DNA of 64,000 nucleotides from Phycisphaerae bacterium (GTDB lineage Bacteria; Planctomycetota; Phycisphaerae; Sedimentisphaerales; Anaerobacaceae): NCBI GenBank assembly GCA_028714255.1, contig JAQTMR010000004.1, positions 62,001 to 126,000 of the forward strand, read 5' to 3'. Shown piece by piece: positions 34,759 to 43,552 of this stretch (position 1 is its first letter; each line of letters starts with the position of its first letter). The notes under the pieces were generated by a model. It saw only the letters and a program-made list of their open reading frames with translations, ran no database searches and was not told where the DNA came from. The position numbers and the translations under genes were made by a program.

Positions 34759-35250
34759 ATGAAAAAAGGGCGAAAGAAGAAAACCGACTTGACGGCCGCC
34801 GAAATAGAAAATTTCAAAGCTCTGCTGATGGCCAAGCGAGACGAAATACTCGATAACGTAAATCATATGGAAAATGAAGCGCTGCGGAAGGAAAGAAGCG
34901 ACTTGTCAAATATGCCAATTCATATGGCCGATGCAGGAAGCGACACTTACGAACAGGAAAACACCCTGGGGCTTATGGACAGCGAACGAAAAATGCTTAC
35001 GGAAATAGATGAGGCACTGGATCGCATCGAAAACAACACATACGGATTTTGTGAAGGCGCCGGAGAACCAATTCCCAAGGCCCGATTAAAAGCGATTCCA
35101 TGGGCGCGATATTGTTTAAAATGCGCGAGCTTGGCGGAAAAAGGACTTCTCGCCAGAGAAGAAGACTCGATAGAATCTGATTACGGCCAAAGCAGCGAGG
35201 AGCAAAATGACAGTTTTGACAATATCGCCGACGAAGAAAATAACGGCTAA
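34759..35250 (+). CDS. DksA/TraR-like protein with an incomplete zinc finger
   Basis: A 163-residue protein from the ATG at 34759 (an in-frame GTG at 34741 is possible). An N-terminal helical hairpin of the DksA type (about 12-92) is followed by the C-terminal finger NTYGFCEGAGEPIPKARLKAIPWARYCLKC. DksA and TraR proteins bind the RNA polymerase secondary channel and alter promoter kinetics. The usual finger is C-x2-C...C-x2-C; here the second Cys is alanine (C98, A101, C119, C122), leaving three. The C-terminal tail is acidic (SEEQNDSFDNIADEENN). Planctomycete homologues are usually short single-domain regulators. It overlaps the next gene by 44 bp, suggesting coupling. Confidence 0.78.
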   Translation: MKKGRKKKTDLTAAEIENFKALLMAKRDEILDNVNHMENEALRKERSDLSNMPIHMADAGSDTYEQENTLGLMDSERKMLTEIDEALDRIENNTYGFCEGAGEPIPKARLKAIPWARYCLKCASLAEKGLLAREEDSIESDYGQSSEEQNDSFDNIADEENNG

Positions 35251-36337
35251 GAAAATAAGCAAAGGGTTCATTTTCCCAAGCGCCGCAATTACGATCAAGC
35301 CGAGCCAAATTAAATACTATCGGCTTTTCGACAAGCTGCCGCAGGCCGGGGACCTCATTTACGGGGCTATTGACAGTATCGGACAACATTCATCCCTCGA
35401 AAACGCATCAGGACGCATACACATGATTCATGATGGCACAAAAGCAATTTTCGTATTCGGAAACAGGTATGCCCCGGATTTCTACGAGGGTTTAGTGCCA
35501 GATGCAATAACAGAGGAAGTTGACCTTATCGCACGCTCGGGGGTAATCGGCATCGTTAAGACAAAAAATTCGATGATAAAAGACCCGACGAAAGTGAGAA
35601 TTTTAGGGTACGTCTGCAATGAAAAAAACGATGTTTTGAACACGCGGGATTTCCCACTTATAAAACCCAAACATACAATAAAAAAAGAGCCGAGGTCGCG
35701 AATGATTCTGGTTTGCGGGACATCTATGAACAGCGGAAAAAGCATGGCCGCAGCCGCCTGCTGCTGGGCGCTGACTTCCCTTGGCTACAAGGTAAGGGCT
35801 TCCAAGGTTACAGGGACAGCCAGTCTTAAAGATATTCTCCATATGAATGACGCCGGTGCCAGTCACTATGCCGATTTCTCTTATCTCGGGCATCCATCGA
35901 CATATTTGCTGGCAAAGCAGGATTTGTTAGATGTTTTTAATCAGCTTGACTTAAAGTATGCGAACAACCCCAAGAATTTCTGGGTGGTGGAACTTGCCGA
36001 CGGGGTGATTCAGCGAGAAACCGCGATGCTGCTGGCCTCGCCGGAAGTAACATCGAGAATTCACAGATTGATTTTTTGCGCCAGCGACGCCTTCGGAGCT
36101 ATCGGCGGATTAAGGACCATGAAGGAAAAATTCAATTTAATACCCGATGCAATATCAGGTATATGTTCGAGCTCTCCTTTGCATATCAGAGAACTGTCCG
36201 AATTTACAAACATCCCTATATTCAACAGCACACCCCATATAAGCCGACTGGCGGATATTCTGGTCAATAGTAAACCATCTTCGCAAGCTATCACAAAGGC
36301 TCTAAGCCTTAAATGCAATAAAAAGAAAACAATGTAG
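35207..36337 (+). CDS. DUF1611-like P-loop protein of unknown function
   Basis: A 376-residue protein with a Walker A motif GTSMNSGKS (residues 171-179) at the start of a RecA/dethiobiotin-synthetase-like NTPase domain. The following strands are YKVRASKVTGTA and FWVVELADGVIQRETAMLL. The N-terminal 165 residues are a mixed beta region (GDLIYGAIDSIGQHSSLENASG, KAIFVFGNRYAPDFYEG). The layout resembles DUF1611-type proteins, but I am not certain of the family. The start has AGGAG four bases upstream and lies inside the end of the DksA-like gene (44-bp overlap in another frame). No substrate can be inferred; a role in cell-wall or cofactor chemistry is open. Confidence 0.6.
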   Translation: MTVLTISPTKKITAKKISKGFIFPSAAITIKPSQIKYYRLFDKLPQAGDLIYGAIDSIGQHSSLENASGRIHMIHDGTKAIFVFGNRYAPDFYEGLVPDAITEEVDLIARSGVIGIVKTKNSMIKDPTKVRILGYVCNEKNDVLNTRDFPLIKPKHTIKKEPRSRMILVCGTSMNSGKSMAAAACCWALTSLGYKVRASKVTGTASLKDILHMNDAGASHYADFSYLGHPSTYLLAKQDLLDVFNQLDLKYANNPKNFWVVELADGVIQRETAMLLASPEVTSRIHRLIFCASDAFGAIGGLRTMKEKFNLIPDAISGICSSSPLHIRELSEFTNIPIFNSTPHISRLADILVNSKPSSQAITKALSLKCNKKKTM

Positions 36338-36338
36338 C

Positions 36339-37892
36339 TCACTGCATTTGCCGCCACGGCCCGGAATTTTCCGTCCTCACCGTTGCGCCGGTTAAGGGGG
36401 CATCAACCTTGATATTTTCAGGCTGACGCACTGCTCGTACAAGTGCATTCGGAGAAGCTTTCACGGGGCTGGCTATCAATTCAGGTACACTGTAAGTCTG
36501 GAGCAATGAATCGTAATACGCAGGGTCTTTTTGCGGAAGAATAAACGGCTTATATCCCCTGCCATCCTTATCAATATAGCTGAAATATGTTCGGGTAAAT
36601 AAGCCGTCTCCCCGCTTACTGCTGAAAGCCAGCCAGCGGCTATTGCTCGAGAAGCTGTGCCAGGATTCCGAATACTCGCTATTAACGGCCAGTTTACTAT
36701 GCTGACCGGTCTGCAAATCCATCAGGTAGAGGTCGCTGCTGGACTGATAGATGGGGAAGCAGCCGTATTCGCACATACAGAATACCAGAAATCTGCCGTC
36801 CGGAGAAATCCGGGGACATAAAATACTCATGCCGGTCTTTTCCGCCGAGAGTACAGTCTCAGGCTGGCCCCATTCGTCCGTTTCAACATCATAACTGACT
36901 CGCATCAAATCGTATTTGACCTCATTGTAATGCTCAGGCGGCACTTTATGGCGGTCTATCCACAATATCGGAGCACTGCAATAATAAAGGTATCGGCCGT
37001 CAGGAGACCACGCCGGGTATGTTTCCAGTTTGTTCTTTTGGGATATTGCCGGTGCGGTTTTTACCTGGTTACTATCAACAACGTAATAACAAATAGATGA
37101 ATCAAGGTCAACGACGTCACGAACTTCCGCTGTAGCCTCATGAAAAAACAAATAAACATTGTTCATAGAGTACGTTGCCAATCGACCGCTGGGATGCCAG
37201 GCCGTATAAGTCCACCTTGCGCCTATTTTTTCGACTTTATTACCGTTGCTGACAAGCAACGTTGAACCGCCATAAACAGTGCTGCGAATACCCAATAACA
37301 TACATTCAGGCGCATTATTCAAGAAGGTATGACAATTCAGACAACCATCATCAAAAGATTTACCACGCAGAACCGCCTTGTTTTTATAATTTCCCAGATT
37401 ACGCTGATAAACACTTATGTCCTTCCACCAGTTAAATATCGGTTTCATAAAACGATACACCAGGTAGCCGTCTATGTCCTCTTTTGCGATGGTATTAGTA
37501 ATCGTTTCATACCGGCTCCAGAAACCGTCTTTGCTCCTCACATAAACATCGAAGAATAACTCTTTGCCGCAGTTGGTATTTAACAGTGACTTCCATCGCC
37601 GCAAAGGGATTTTAATCTTACTATTCCTGCTGAAAACATCGATGGAATCTCCGCTTGCCGAGTGTATTTTAACCAGGTACCCTGTCCCCGGTTCAAGAAC
37701 CATAAAATTAAGCGGCGCGATGTTCGGCGGAATAACCGTTTCTGTATAATCAGGCTTGATTGCGGGCATACGCGAAACAATTCTGCACTCTGCCGGTGAT
37801 ACTGTGCCTTTATTCAATGCGAACCACAACACAACTACTGCCCCCGCAGCAGTTATACAGGTCATTATTATGCAATAATACAGTTTTTTCAT
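36339..37892 (-). CDS. PD40/TolB-like beta-propeller protein with one CxxCH motif
   Basis: A 517-residue membrane-anchored or exported protein (hydrophobic segment residues 5-27). After an all-beta N-terminal domain it carries a single c-type heme motif CLNCH (C184, C187, H188). A six-bladed propeller with PD40 repeats follows: YTAWHPSGRLATYSM, YPAWSPDGRYLYYCS, PRISPDGRFLVFC and WHSFSSNSRWLAFSSKR. Such proteins are common in Planctomycetes and Bacteroidetes and may sense or bind surface glycans and carry a heme. Its start overlaps the stop of the DUF6057 gene (ATGA), so the two are coupled. Function unknown. Confidence 0.75.
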   Translation of the reverse strand: MKKLYYCIIMTCITAAGAVVVLWFALNKGTVSPAECRIVSRMPAIKPDYTETVIPPNIAPLNFMVLEPGTGYLVKIHSASGDSIDVFSRNSKIKIPLRRWKSLLNTNCGKELFFDVYVRSKDGFWSRYETITNTIAKEDIDGYLVYRFMKPIFNWWKDISVYQRNLGNYKNKAVLRGKSFDDGCLNCHTFLNNAPECMLLGIRSTVYGGSTLLVSNGNKVEKIGARWTYTAWHPSGRLATYSMNNVYLFFHEATAEVRDVVDLDSSICYYVVDSNQVKTAPAISQKNKLETYPAWSPDGRYLYYCSAPILWIDRHKVPPEHYNEVKYDLMRVSYDVETDEWGQPETVLSAEKTGMSILCPRISPDGRFLVFCMCEYGCFPIYQSSSDLYLMDLQTGQHSKLAVNSEYSESWHSFSSNSRWLAFSSKRGDGLFTRTYFSYIDKDGRGYKPFILPQKDPAYYDSLLQTYSVPELIASPVKASPNALVRAVRQPENIKVDAPLTGATVRTENSGPWRQMQ

Positions 37893-39820
37893 TTTCTCTC
37901 GCCAAGTACATGAAAGGCATGATATAAAAAATAGCTGTCGGCCAAATCCGACGTCAGGGCGCCTCTGATTTCCTTCTCATTATATCTACCACCGCAAAGC
38001 TGATAAATTCTACCAGCCGCTCTTGCCCGTTCAATGGTTTCAAGTCTCGGCATCCAGCCATGCAAATCCGTCCTTGGGCCTCCGTGGGCCATATAAAGCA
38101 TAATCGCCTCTTCATAATATCGCGGCAGCTTCTTATAGCCAAGGTCGTTAAAACCCCCAATGTTGGCAACGACCTTGTCAACCTGTTTGGTCAGCAGATA
38201 AAAAGCCATCATATATTCGAACGCAAGTTTATTATTGCTGTTTTTATCCAGAAGTTGATGAAAAAAATCATCTACGCCGAGGTTAACGCTTTCTTTATCA
38301 GAGGCAACCGAGCGTATGTATTGAATCCGTTCATCATCTGCCAGTTCAGGGTCCTGTTCGATGCGTCTAAGCATCTCTCTCGCACGATTACCGAATATTA
38401 AGTCTTTACTCAAGGCATTTAGAAATACTTTTGCCGCTTCGAGCTGACCTTTGGCCAGTTTTATCGTCGCGAGCTGTTCAAGAATTAAAGGGGTACTACC
38501 CACAAGCTCCATATACTCGAACGCATCTCTTTCAGCATTTCCGAGGTATCCGAGTTCCAAAAACAACAGGCCCCTTTCCGTAAATACCCCGACGGGGTGT
38601 CCTGTCGCCATACCGGTAAGCATTAAGGCAGGGACCATCTGCGGATAACGGAACATCTCGTCGCCGAGCCGACCGGTATAATACAACGCACGGTCGATGT
38701 TATGGATGCAGCAGAGGTCGCACGATTCGGACCTAATCCGGCGTGCCGTTCGGAGAACTTCGGGCCACATCTTCTGATGTGCAAAGTAGTCCACCTGTAT
38801 CAATTTCTTCTTCGTGCCGTCAAACGAAACCAAAATACTCGCAAGGAGAATGATAATCGGCAATCCTGCCTCTACAATCAATCCGCCTTTGCTGTCTTGA
38901 AAAAGTTGCCGGAGTTTACCTGCCTTCAAAGAACTGCCCCCAGAGTCTTTTTCGGCTCCACAAACAGAGGATTTCTTCCCGGCAAGGCCCTGCCGCAGCC
39001 CTATGCCAAATAACGCCAGCGGAAAGAATAAATAAACACAAATTACGATGTTCCTAACCCACAGGTCGTACCCTAACCGAGTCCCCAAAAATCGCAAATG
39101 GATAATCTCAATCTCTAAATCGAAGACATATCTGCCGACAAGATATGTGCCGATTACTGCTGCCGGGAACAGCACCGCGAGAACCTTGCGCCGTCCAACA
39201 AAAAGCTCATATATCGACACCAAAGACACAAAGACAAAACTCGCACCGCCGGCAATGTAATAAAGCATCGCAAACATAACCATGAACACTACTGCACAAG
39301 CAACACTTCTGCGCACGGCCATCTTTTCATAAACAACCGAGAACCAGAGCGCAACCAGCAAGGCCAGAAAGGCGGTTAGCTGATTATCATAATGGTTACA
39401 TATCATCAGCAACATCACCGCCGGTATATAGCCTATAAGTTTTAACGCCCGCCCAGCCGACAACCTGATAAGGATGCTCGTTTCAATATATATAAGGCAG
39501 GCAGCCGCCGTGATAACCAGCGCCCCCAGCCACGAAAAGTAATATAACTGTGATAAAAACCCTCCTATATACTCGACCAGGCCACCCGGATAACTCAGAG
39601 AGCTGTTAAGAAATCCCCAGCCCAGTGAAAAAGCCGGATAAGCCAGAAAAATTCCAAAGCCGTGATAAATAAGAGAAGGCTTAATAAACAGCCAAACATA
39701 CAAATAAACGCTTAAAAAAAACAGTATGAAACCCGCCCATTGCGATGCGGTCGCACCGCGGCGAACAGGTACATTCTGGTTTGGCAGAGATATTTCGTGA
39801 TTAGGTAACATAGCAATCAT
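37889..39820 (-). CDS. DUF6057-like polytopic membrane protein
   Basis: A 643-residue membrane protein. Residues about 25-340 hold about ten transmembrane helices with conserved patches (LSYPGGLVEYIGGFLSQLYY, LYYIAGGASFVFVSLVSIYEL). The C-terminal half is soluble and TPR-like (ALYYTGRLGDEMFRYPQM, LELGYLGNAERDAFEYM, LATIKLAKGQLEAAKVFL). The same organisation and motifs are found in the truncated gene at 62791, so the genome carries at least two paralogues. DUF6057 proteins are uncharacterised. Coupled by ATGA to the PD40/CxxCH gene downstream on the same strand. Two nearby ATGs (39820, 39811) could start it. Confidence 0.75.
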   Translation of the reverse strand: MIAMLPNHEISLPNQNVPVRRGATASQWAGFILFFLSVYLYVWLFIKPSLIYHGFGIFLAYPAFSLGWGFLNSSLSYPGGLVEYIGGFLSQLYYFSWLGALVITAAACLIYIETSILIRLSAGRALKLIGYIPAVMLLMICNHYDNQLTAFLALLVALWFSVVYEKMAVRRSVACAVVFMVMFAMLYYIAGGASFVFVSLVSIYELFVGRRKVLAVLFPAAVIGTYLVGRYVFDLEIEIIHLRFLGTRLGYDLWVRNIVICVYLFFPLALFGIGLRQGLAGKKSSVCGAEKDSGGSSLKAGKLRQLFQDSKGGLIVEAGLPIIILLASILVSFDGTKKKLIQVDYFAHQKMWPEVLRTARRIRSESCDLCCIHNIDRALYYTGRLGDEMFRYPQMVPALMLTGMATGHPVGVFTERGLLFLELGYLGNAERDAFEYMELVGSTPLILEQLATIKLAKGQLEAAKVFLNALSKDLIFGNRAREMLRRIEQDPELADDERIQYIRSVASDKESVNLGVDDFFHQLLDKNSNNKLAFEYMMAFYLLTKQVDKVVANIGGFNDLGYKKLPRYYEEAIMLYMAHGGPRTDLHGWMPRLETIERARAAGRIYQLCGGRYNEKEIRGALTSDLADSYFLYHAFHVLGERK

Positions 39821-40018
39821 TCTTGTTCTCTGTACCCATATTAAAACCTTTATCGGCTGTTAACACAACCAAAATTAATTCTACTCGGTTTTTTTTGTAG
39901 AATTCAGCTTCCTGCCAGGTATAGATTCCCCATAATTATAACAAATTATTATACCCCAGCTACAGGTTAGAAATTCTATTGAGATTCAAGAGTTTGTGTC
40001 GTGCCTGTTAAAATGTAA

Positions 40019-40107
40019 CGGAGAGGGCGGGATTCGAACCCGCGGTACTCAATAAAGAGCACACCGGTTTTCGAAACCGGCTCGATCAGCCGCTCCGACA
40101 CCTCTCC
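40019..40107 (-). tRNA. tRNA-Ser(CGA)
   Basis: Read on the minus strand, the 89-base sequence begins GGAGAGG and ends CCTCTCC plus discriminator G. The anticodon stem-loop CCGGT-TTCGAAA-ACCGG gives anticodon CGA, which decodes UCG serine. The T arm GCGGGTTCGAATCCCGC is canonical. A long variable arm (about 20 bases, TGTGCTC...GAGTACC) is the mark of a class II tRNA. CCA is not encoded. It is the only RNA gene I can see in the window and is flanked by 200 bp of non-coding sequence on the left. Confidence 0.95.
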
Positions 40108-40224
40108 GAAACAGCCTTTCTAATCTATAGCCTCAAAAGGCCGAAATTGCAAGAATATAAAGCCCAAACTAACTATAGACACTGGAAAAACGCAAGACTA
40201 TTGAATATAATCGGGCAAAAACAG

Positions 40225-40947
40225 ATGGACATTTCTATCGTTATACCTGCGTTTGAGGAAAGTAAAAAAATCAGTCGGGATATCGAAGCGGCATCAGGAT
40301 TTTTAGAAAGCAACCACCTGACCGGGGAGATTATCGTCGTTGACGATGGAAGCTGTGACGGCACGGTCGAAGCCGCGGAAAAAACCGCTGTCGCTTCGGG
40401 AACAATCCTTAAAGTCCTCCGTTTACCACATCATACAGGCAAAGGCGCCGCCGTTCGCACAGGCATAAAGCAAACCAGCGGTGAGTATGTTATGTTCGCT
40501 GACAGCGGCTGTTGTGTGCCGTACGACAACGTTCTCGACGGACTAAAATTACTAAAAACCGGAGCCTGTGACATAGCACACGGGTCGAGAAAAATACCGG
40601 AAAGTATCATCCGCAACGCCCAGAGCAGGTATCGACGAACTTGCGCCAGAATTTTTCACTGGTTCGTAATTTACTTTATGAAACTACCCGCGGAATTGAC
40701 CGATACTCAATGTGGCTTCAAGATATACAAAGGCCAAGTCGGGCGGAAATTATACGAAGATTGTGTTACCAACGGCTTTATGTTCGACGTTGAAATCATA
40801 TTGCGGGCGATGAAAGCAGGCCATCGCATAAAAGAATTTCCAATCGAATGGACCTGCGACCGTGACAGCAGGTTATCGCCGGCAAAAAACCTTTGGCGTG
40901 TCCTCTCTGAACTGATGGCTATTAAAAAGGTATTGTCCAAAGAATAG
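40225..40947 (+). CDS. Glycosyltransferase family 2, dolichyl-phosphate glucosyltransferase-like
   Basis: A 240-residue GT2 enzyme without membrane anchor helices. It begins MDISIVIPAFEESKKI, has IIVVDDGSCDGTVEAAE (GT2 first motif), HTGKGAAVRTGI, FADSGCCVP in place of the DXD (D-x-G), and TDTQCGFKIYKG, a feature of the ALG5/DPM1-like branch. That branch moves glucose or mannose from UDP/GDP to a polyprenyl phosphate, making donors for GT-C enzymes. Two GT-C-like genes (29784 and 41906) lie within 11 kb. An in-frame TTG lies 26 codons upstream, but the ATG at 40225 sits just before the first beta strand. Confidence 0.8.
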   Translation: MDISIVIPAFEESKKISRDIEAASGFLESNHLTGEIIVVDDGSCDGTVEAAEKTAVASGTILKVLRLPHHTGKGAAVRTGIKQTSGEYVMFADSGCCVPYDNVLDGLKLLKTGACDIAHGSRKIPESIIRNAQSRYRRTCARIFHWFVIYFMKLPAELTDTQCGFKIYKGQVGRKLYEDCVTNGFMFDVEIILRAMKAGHRIKEFPIEWTCDRDSRLSPAKNLWRVLSELMAIKKVLSKE

Positions 40948-40952
40948 GTTGC

Positions 40953-41909
40953 CTATTCCCAAAGGCCATAACGTTCGACCTTTTCCCCGCCATTGCCGTC
41001 CTCAGCTGCGACCATAGCAAATGTCTCCGGATGATTCGAGCAATACTCACTGACTTGCTCCGGGGACATAATCATAAAGGCGGTCGATAGTGCGTCAGCA
41101 ACCGCGGCAGTAGGCGCACAGACCCACGCAGCCCTTTTACCCGCGACAGGCCGAGCCGTTCGGGGGTCTATAATATGCCGGCCCTTAAGCAGGCCCGAAC
41201 CGCTGACGGAACGGTCCTGAAGATAAAGATGATTTAGAACCTGTTTTTGATTAGCGGGATTGCTTAAAGTAAGATGCCAGCCTTTTGTATCAATCGGCTT
41301 GCCGAACGCAAAGACCGAGCTGCAGCCCCCATTAATCAAAGCGGTATCAATGCCCCAGTCATTCAACAACTCGGCCATCTTGTCAATCGCGTAGCCTTTT
41401 CCAATCCCGCCGAGGTCGATTTGCACGGGACTGGCCAAAAGAGAAATTGTATGCTCGACTTCATCTAATTCTATAAGATGTAACCCGGTACGTTGACGGA
41501 CGATGTTTAGCTGTTCTTCGGAGGGACACTGTATAGCTTTATCCTCATCGAGCCAGCAGCCCATCAAAGAGCCGACAGTCACATCAAACGCCCCGCCGGT
41601 CTGGTCATATAGATAGCAGCAAAGTTTGAGACACTCGAAAGCTTCCAGGCTAAGTTGCAAGGGCAGACCTGCCGCGAGATTGTTTACGCGGGAAACGTCA
41701 CTGTTTTCGATAAATCGGCTAAGCTGCCGTTCGAGCTTATCAAGCTCATCGAAAGCGGCCCATGCCGCCTGCTGCACATATCGGCTGTCTCCGTGAATAA
41801 TAATGACCTCGAAAACAGTCGCCATTGCGTTGTGTGAAAACAGGTGCGCATCGGGAATCGAATCTAAACTGCTGCTGACGAAAGAAATATCAGACTGAGG
41901 TTGAGTCAT
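40953..41909 (-). CDS. apbE: FAD:protein FMN transferase
   Basis: A 318-residue ApbE. Motifs include HNAMATVFEV, GGAFDVTVGSLM, the FAD/Mg-binding VQIDLGGIGKGYAIDKMAELL, LINGGCSSVFAFG and HIIDPRTARPV. The enzyme cuts FAD and attaches FMN covalently to a threonine of target flavoproteins, and it normally acts in the periplasm. No signal peptide or lipobox is obvious here (N-terminus MTQPQSDISFVSSSLDSIP), so export is uncertain. The chosen ATG overlaps the stop of the TIGR03663 gene (ATGA). Flavoprotein targets such as RnfG or NqrC are not in the window. Confidence 0.88.
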   Translation of the reverse strand: MTQPQSDISFVSSSLDSIPDAHLFSHNAMATVFEVIIIHGDSRYVQQAAWAAFDELDKLERQLSRFIENSDVSRVNNLAAGLPLQLSLEAFECLKLCCYLYDQTGGAFDVTVGSLMGCWLDEDKAIQCPSEEQLNIVRQRTGLHLIELDEVEHTISLLASPVQIDLGGIGKGYAIDKMAELLNDWGIDTALINGGCSSVFAFGKPIDTKGWHLTLSNPANQKQVLNHLYLQDRSVSGSGLLKGRHIIDPRTARPVAGKRAAWVCAPTAAVADALSTAFMIMSPEQVSEYCSNHPETFAMVAAEDGNGGEKVERYGLWE

Positions 41910-43504
41910 CTTTGCCCTGCTGATTTGGACTGAAGCATCCTGTCCCATAGGTCTTTGGTTACAAACCCGCATAACTCAACCCCCGGCCGCAGTTCGGTGT
42001 ACGGGTCAAAAAGAGACATGTAAAGCGTTCTCTTCTCCGGGGCCAGCAGTTCATATAATTCCAGGCTAAGGGCCGGCACTACGCTCGGTGAGGCAATGAT
42101 AACGGGAAACGAATGTACGCTTTCATCAACCTCGCTCCACCAGCCGACATTGGGAAAGCAGCGGAGATACCACGGCAAAGGCCAGTAGTCGCCGGCAGGA
42201 CAAATTACCTGGATATAGATATTATTACCGTCGGGACTTACGCGGGCAATTTCCTCGACACGCCGGGTTATATCGAAAATATCCGTAGTCGGATGAGCAT
42301 AAACATACGGATTAGATGGAGCTGTGTAATATTTATAGTTCAGAAAATACGTCTGGACGACAGGTAATAGTAAGCCGAAAAGAACCAAAATAAATCCGAC
42401 GGCTATTTTCTCCCACCAGTCTAACGACATCTTTATTAACGCTGTTACCCCAACAGCGGCAAGTAAAATCATACCGTGTAAAAATCCGAGCATACACCAG
42501 GGGGTCTTGTATGGAATCGCCGAATATACGATTGTCATTACAAGGGTATAGAAGGCCAGAAATCGAAGAAGCGGAAGATTAAATGACACCCTGTATCTTT
42601 TCACCATCATAACTACGAAGCCAAATACGGCCGCGACAACAATAAGGTCTTCGTTCCAGATGGGCTTTTCGAAGCCTTCCATCCATGTCAATATGTCGAG
42701 GTAGTAATACCAGGGTTGGATGTGCAAATTATTTTGTCCGGCCCGATTAAAATAGGTCGCGTAAGCCCGAAACGAATCCAGTATTCCTTTCGGATTAGTA
42801 AAAAACGACGAATAAAACAATATCGAAACTATCACAGCGGCCGCAACAGCCGCGATAATATGCGAAGGCTTTATAGTTTTAACGGCATTTGAAATGCCCA
42901 TCTCTCGCTGCTGCATCAAGAGCGTAAGCAAAAGAGCCGACAGCATCGAACCAAAAATAATAATAGAGGTTTCCTTGGTTGCGTGCATCAGCCCCAGGAA
43001 AATTCCTGTTAGTAAGGCCCAGTAGATATTTTTGCTCCGGGTATATCGCCAGCCGCAGACAATCACGCCGAAGGTAAAACAAACAAGAAGCGTTTCCTGA
43101 ATATAGTATCGGCTGTAGAAAACAAACGCAGGTGAAATGGCGGTCATCACCATCGCTATAACCGTTGCCGATTTGCCAAGCCCGTCAGAGAGCAGCAATG
43201 GCATCAATACCAGCAGCAAGCCGAAAAAAACCGGCACAATGCGAATGGTAAATTCGTTAAGGTCTTTGAATGTACCGATGCCGCTGAGCCAGGCGGGAAT
43301 CAAGCTAAAATAGTTAAGTGTCGGGCCGTGATATTCCTGCGGGTCGTACCGGTAAACATTTTTCTCCAGCAATTCACCGAGCCTGACGGCGTGAACGGCC
43401 TCGTCGCCGTGCATCGGCCGAAGTCCGAGCCGAGGCAGGCGCAGCCCGACAGCGAAAATCATCACGGCCAAAATGAAAATGTAATATTTTTTTGGCCAGT
43501 TCAT
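41906..43504 (-). CDS. TIGR03663-family GT-C-like membrane protein
   Basis: A 532-residue protein with about 11 helices. The family signature is at the N-terminus: VGLRLPRLGLRPMHGDEAVHAVRLGELL (residues 19-46) with the acidic GDEA pair in the first periplasmic loop, and YHGPTLNYFSLIPAWL. TIGR03663 members (also annotated Agl23-like) resemble GT39 mannosyltransferases and are thought to use lipid-linked sugars. A soluble C-terminal domain (about 390-532) contains PAGDYWPLPWYLRCFPNVGWW. It follows the discoidin-like lipoprotein gene by 48 bp and overlaps apbE. The acceptor is unknown; the lipoprotein is a candidate. Confidence 0.8.
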   Translation of the reverse strand: MNWPKKYYIFILAVMIFAVGLRLPRLGLRPMHGDEAVHAVRLGELLEKNVYRYDPQEYHGPTLNYFSLIPAWLSGIGTFKDLNEFTIRIVPVFFGLLLVLMPLLLSDGLGKSATVIAMVMTAISPAFVFYSRYYIQETLLVCFTFGVIVCGWRYTRSKNIYWALLTGIFLGLMHATKETSIIIFGSMLSALLLTLLMQQREMGISNAVKTIKPSHIIAAVAAAVIVSILFYSSFFTNPKGILDSFRAYATYFNRAGQNNLHIQPWYYYLDILTWMEGFEKPIWNEDLIVVAAVFGFVVMMVKRYRVSFNLPLLRFLAFYTLVMTIVYSAIPYKTPWCMLGFLHGMILLAAVGVTALIKMSLDWWEKIAVGFILVLFGLLLPVVQTYFLNYKYYTAPSNPYVYAHPTTDIFDITRRVEEIARVSPDGNNIYIQVICPAGDYWPLPWYLRCFPNVGWWSEVDESVHSFPVIIASPSVVPALSLELYELLAPEKRTLYMSLFDPYTELRPGVELCGFVTKDLWDRMLQSKSAGQR

Positions 43505-43552
43505 ATTGATTATTAGCCGCCGGAAATAGGTAACTATTTAACCTGTTATCGT

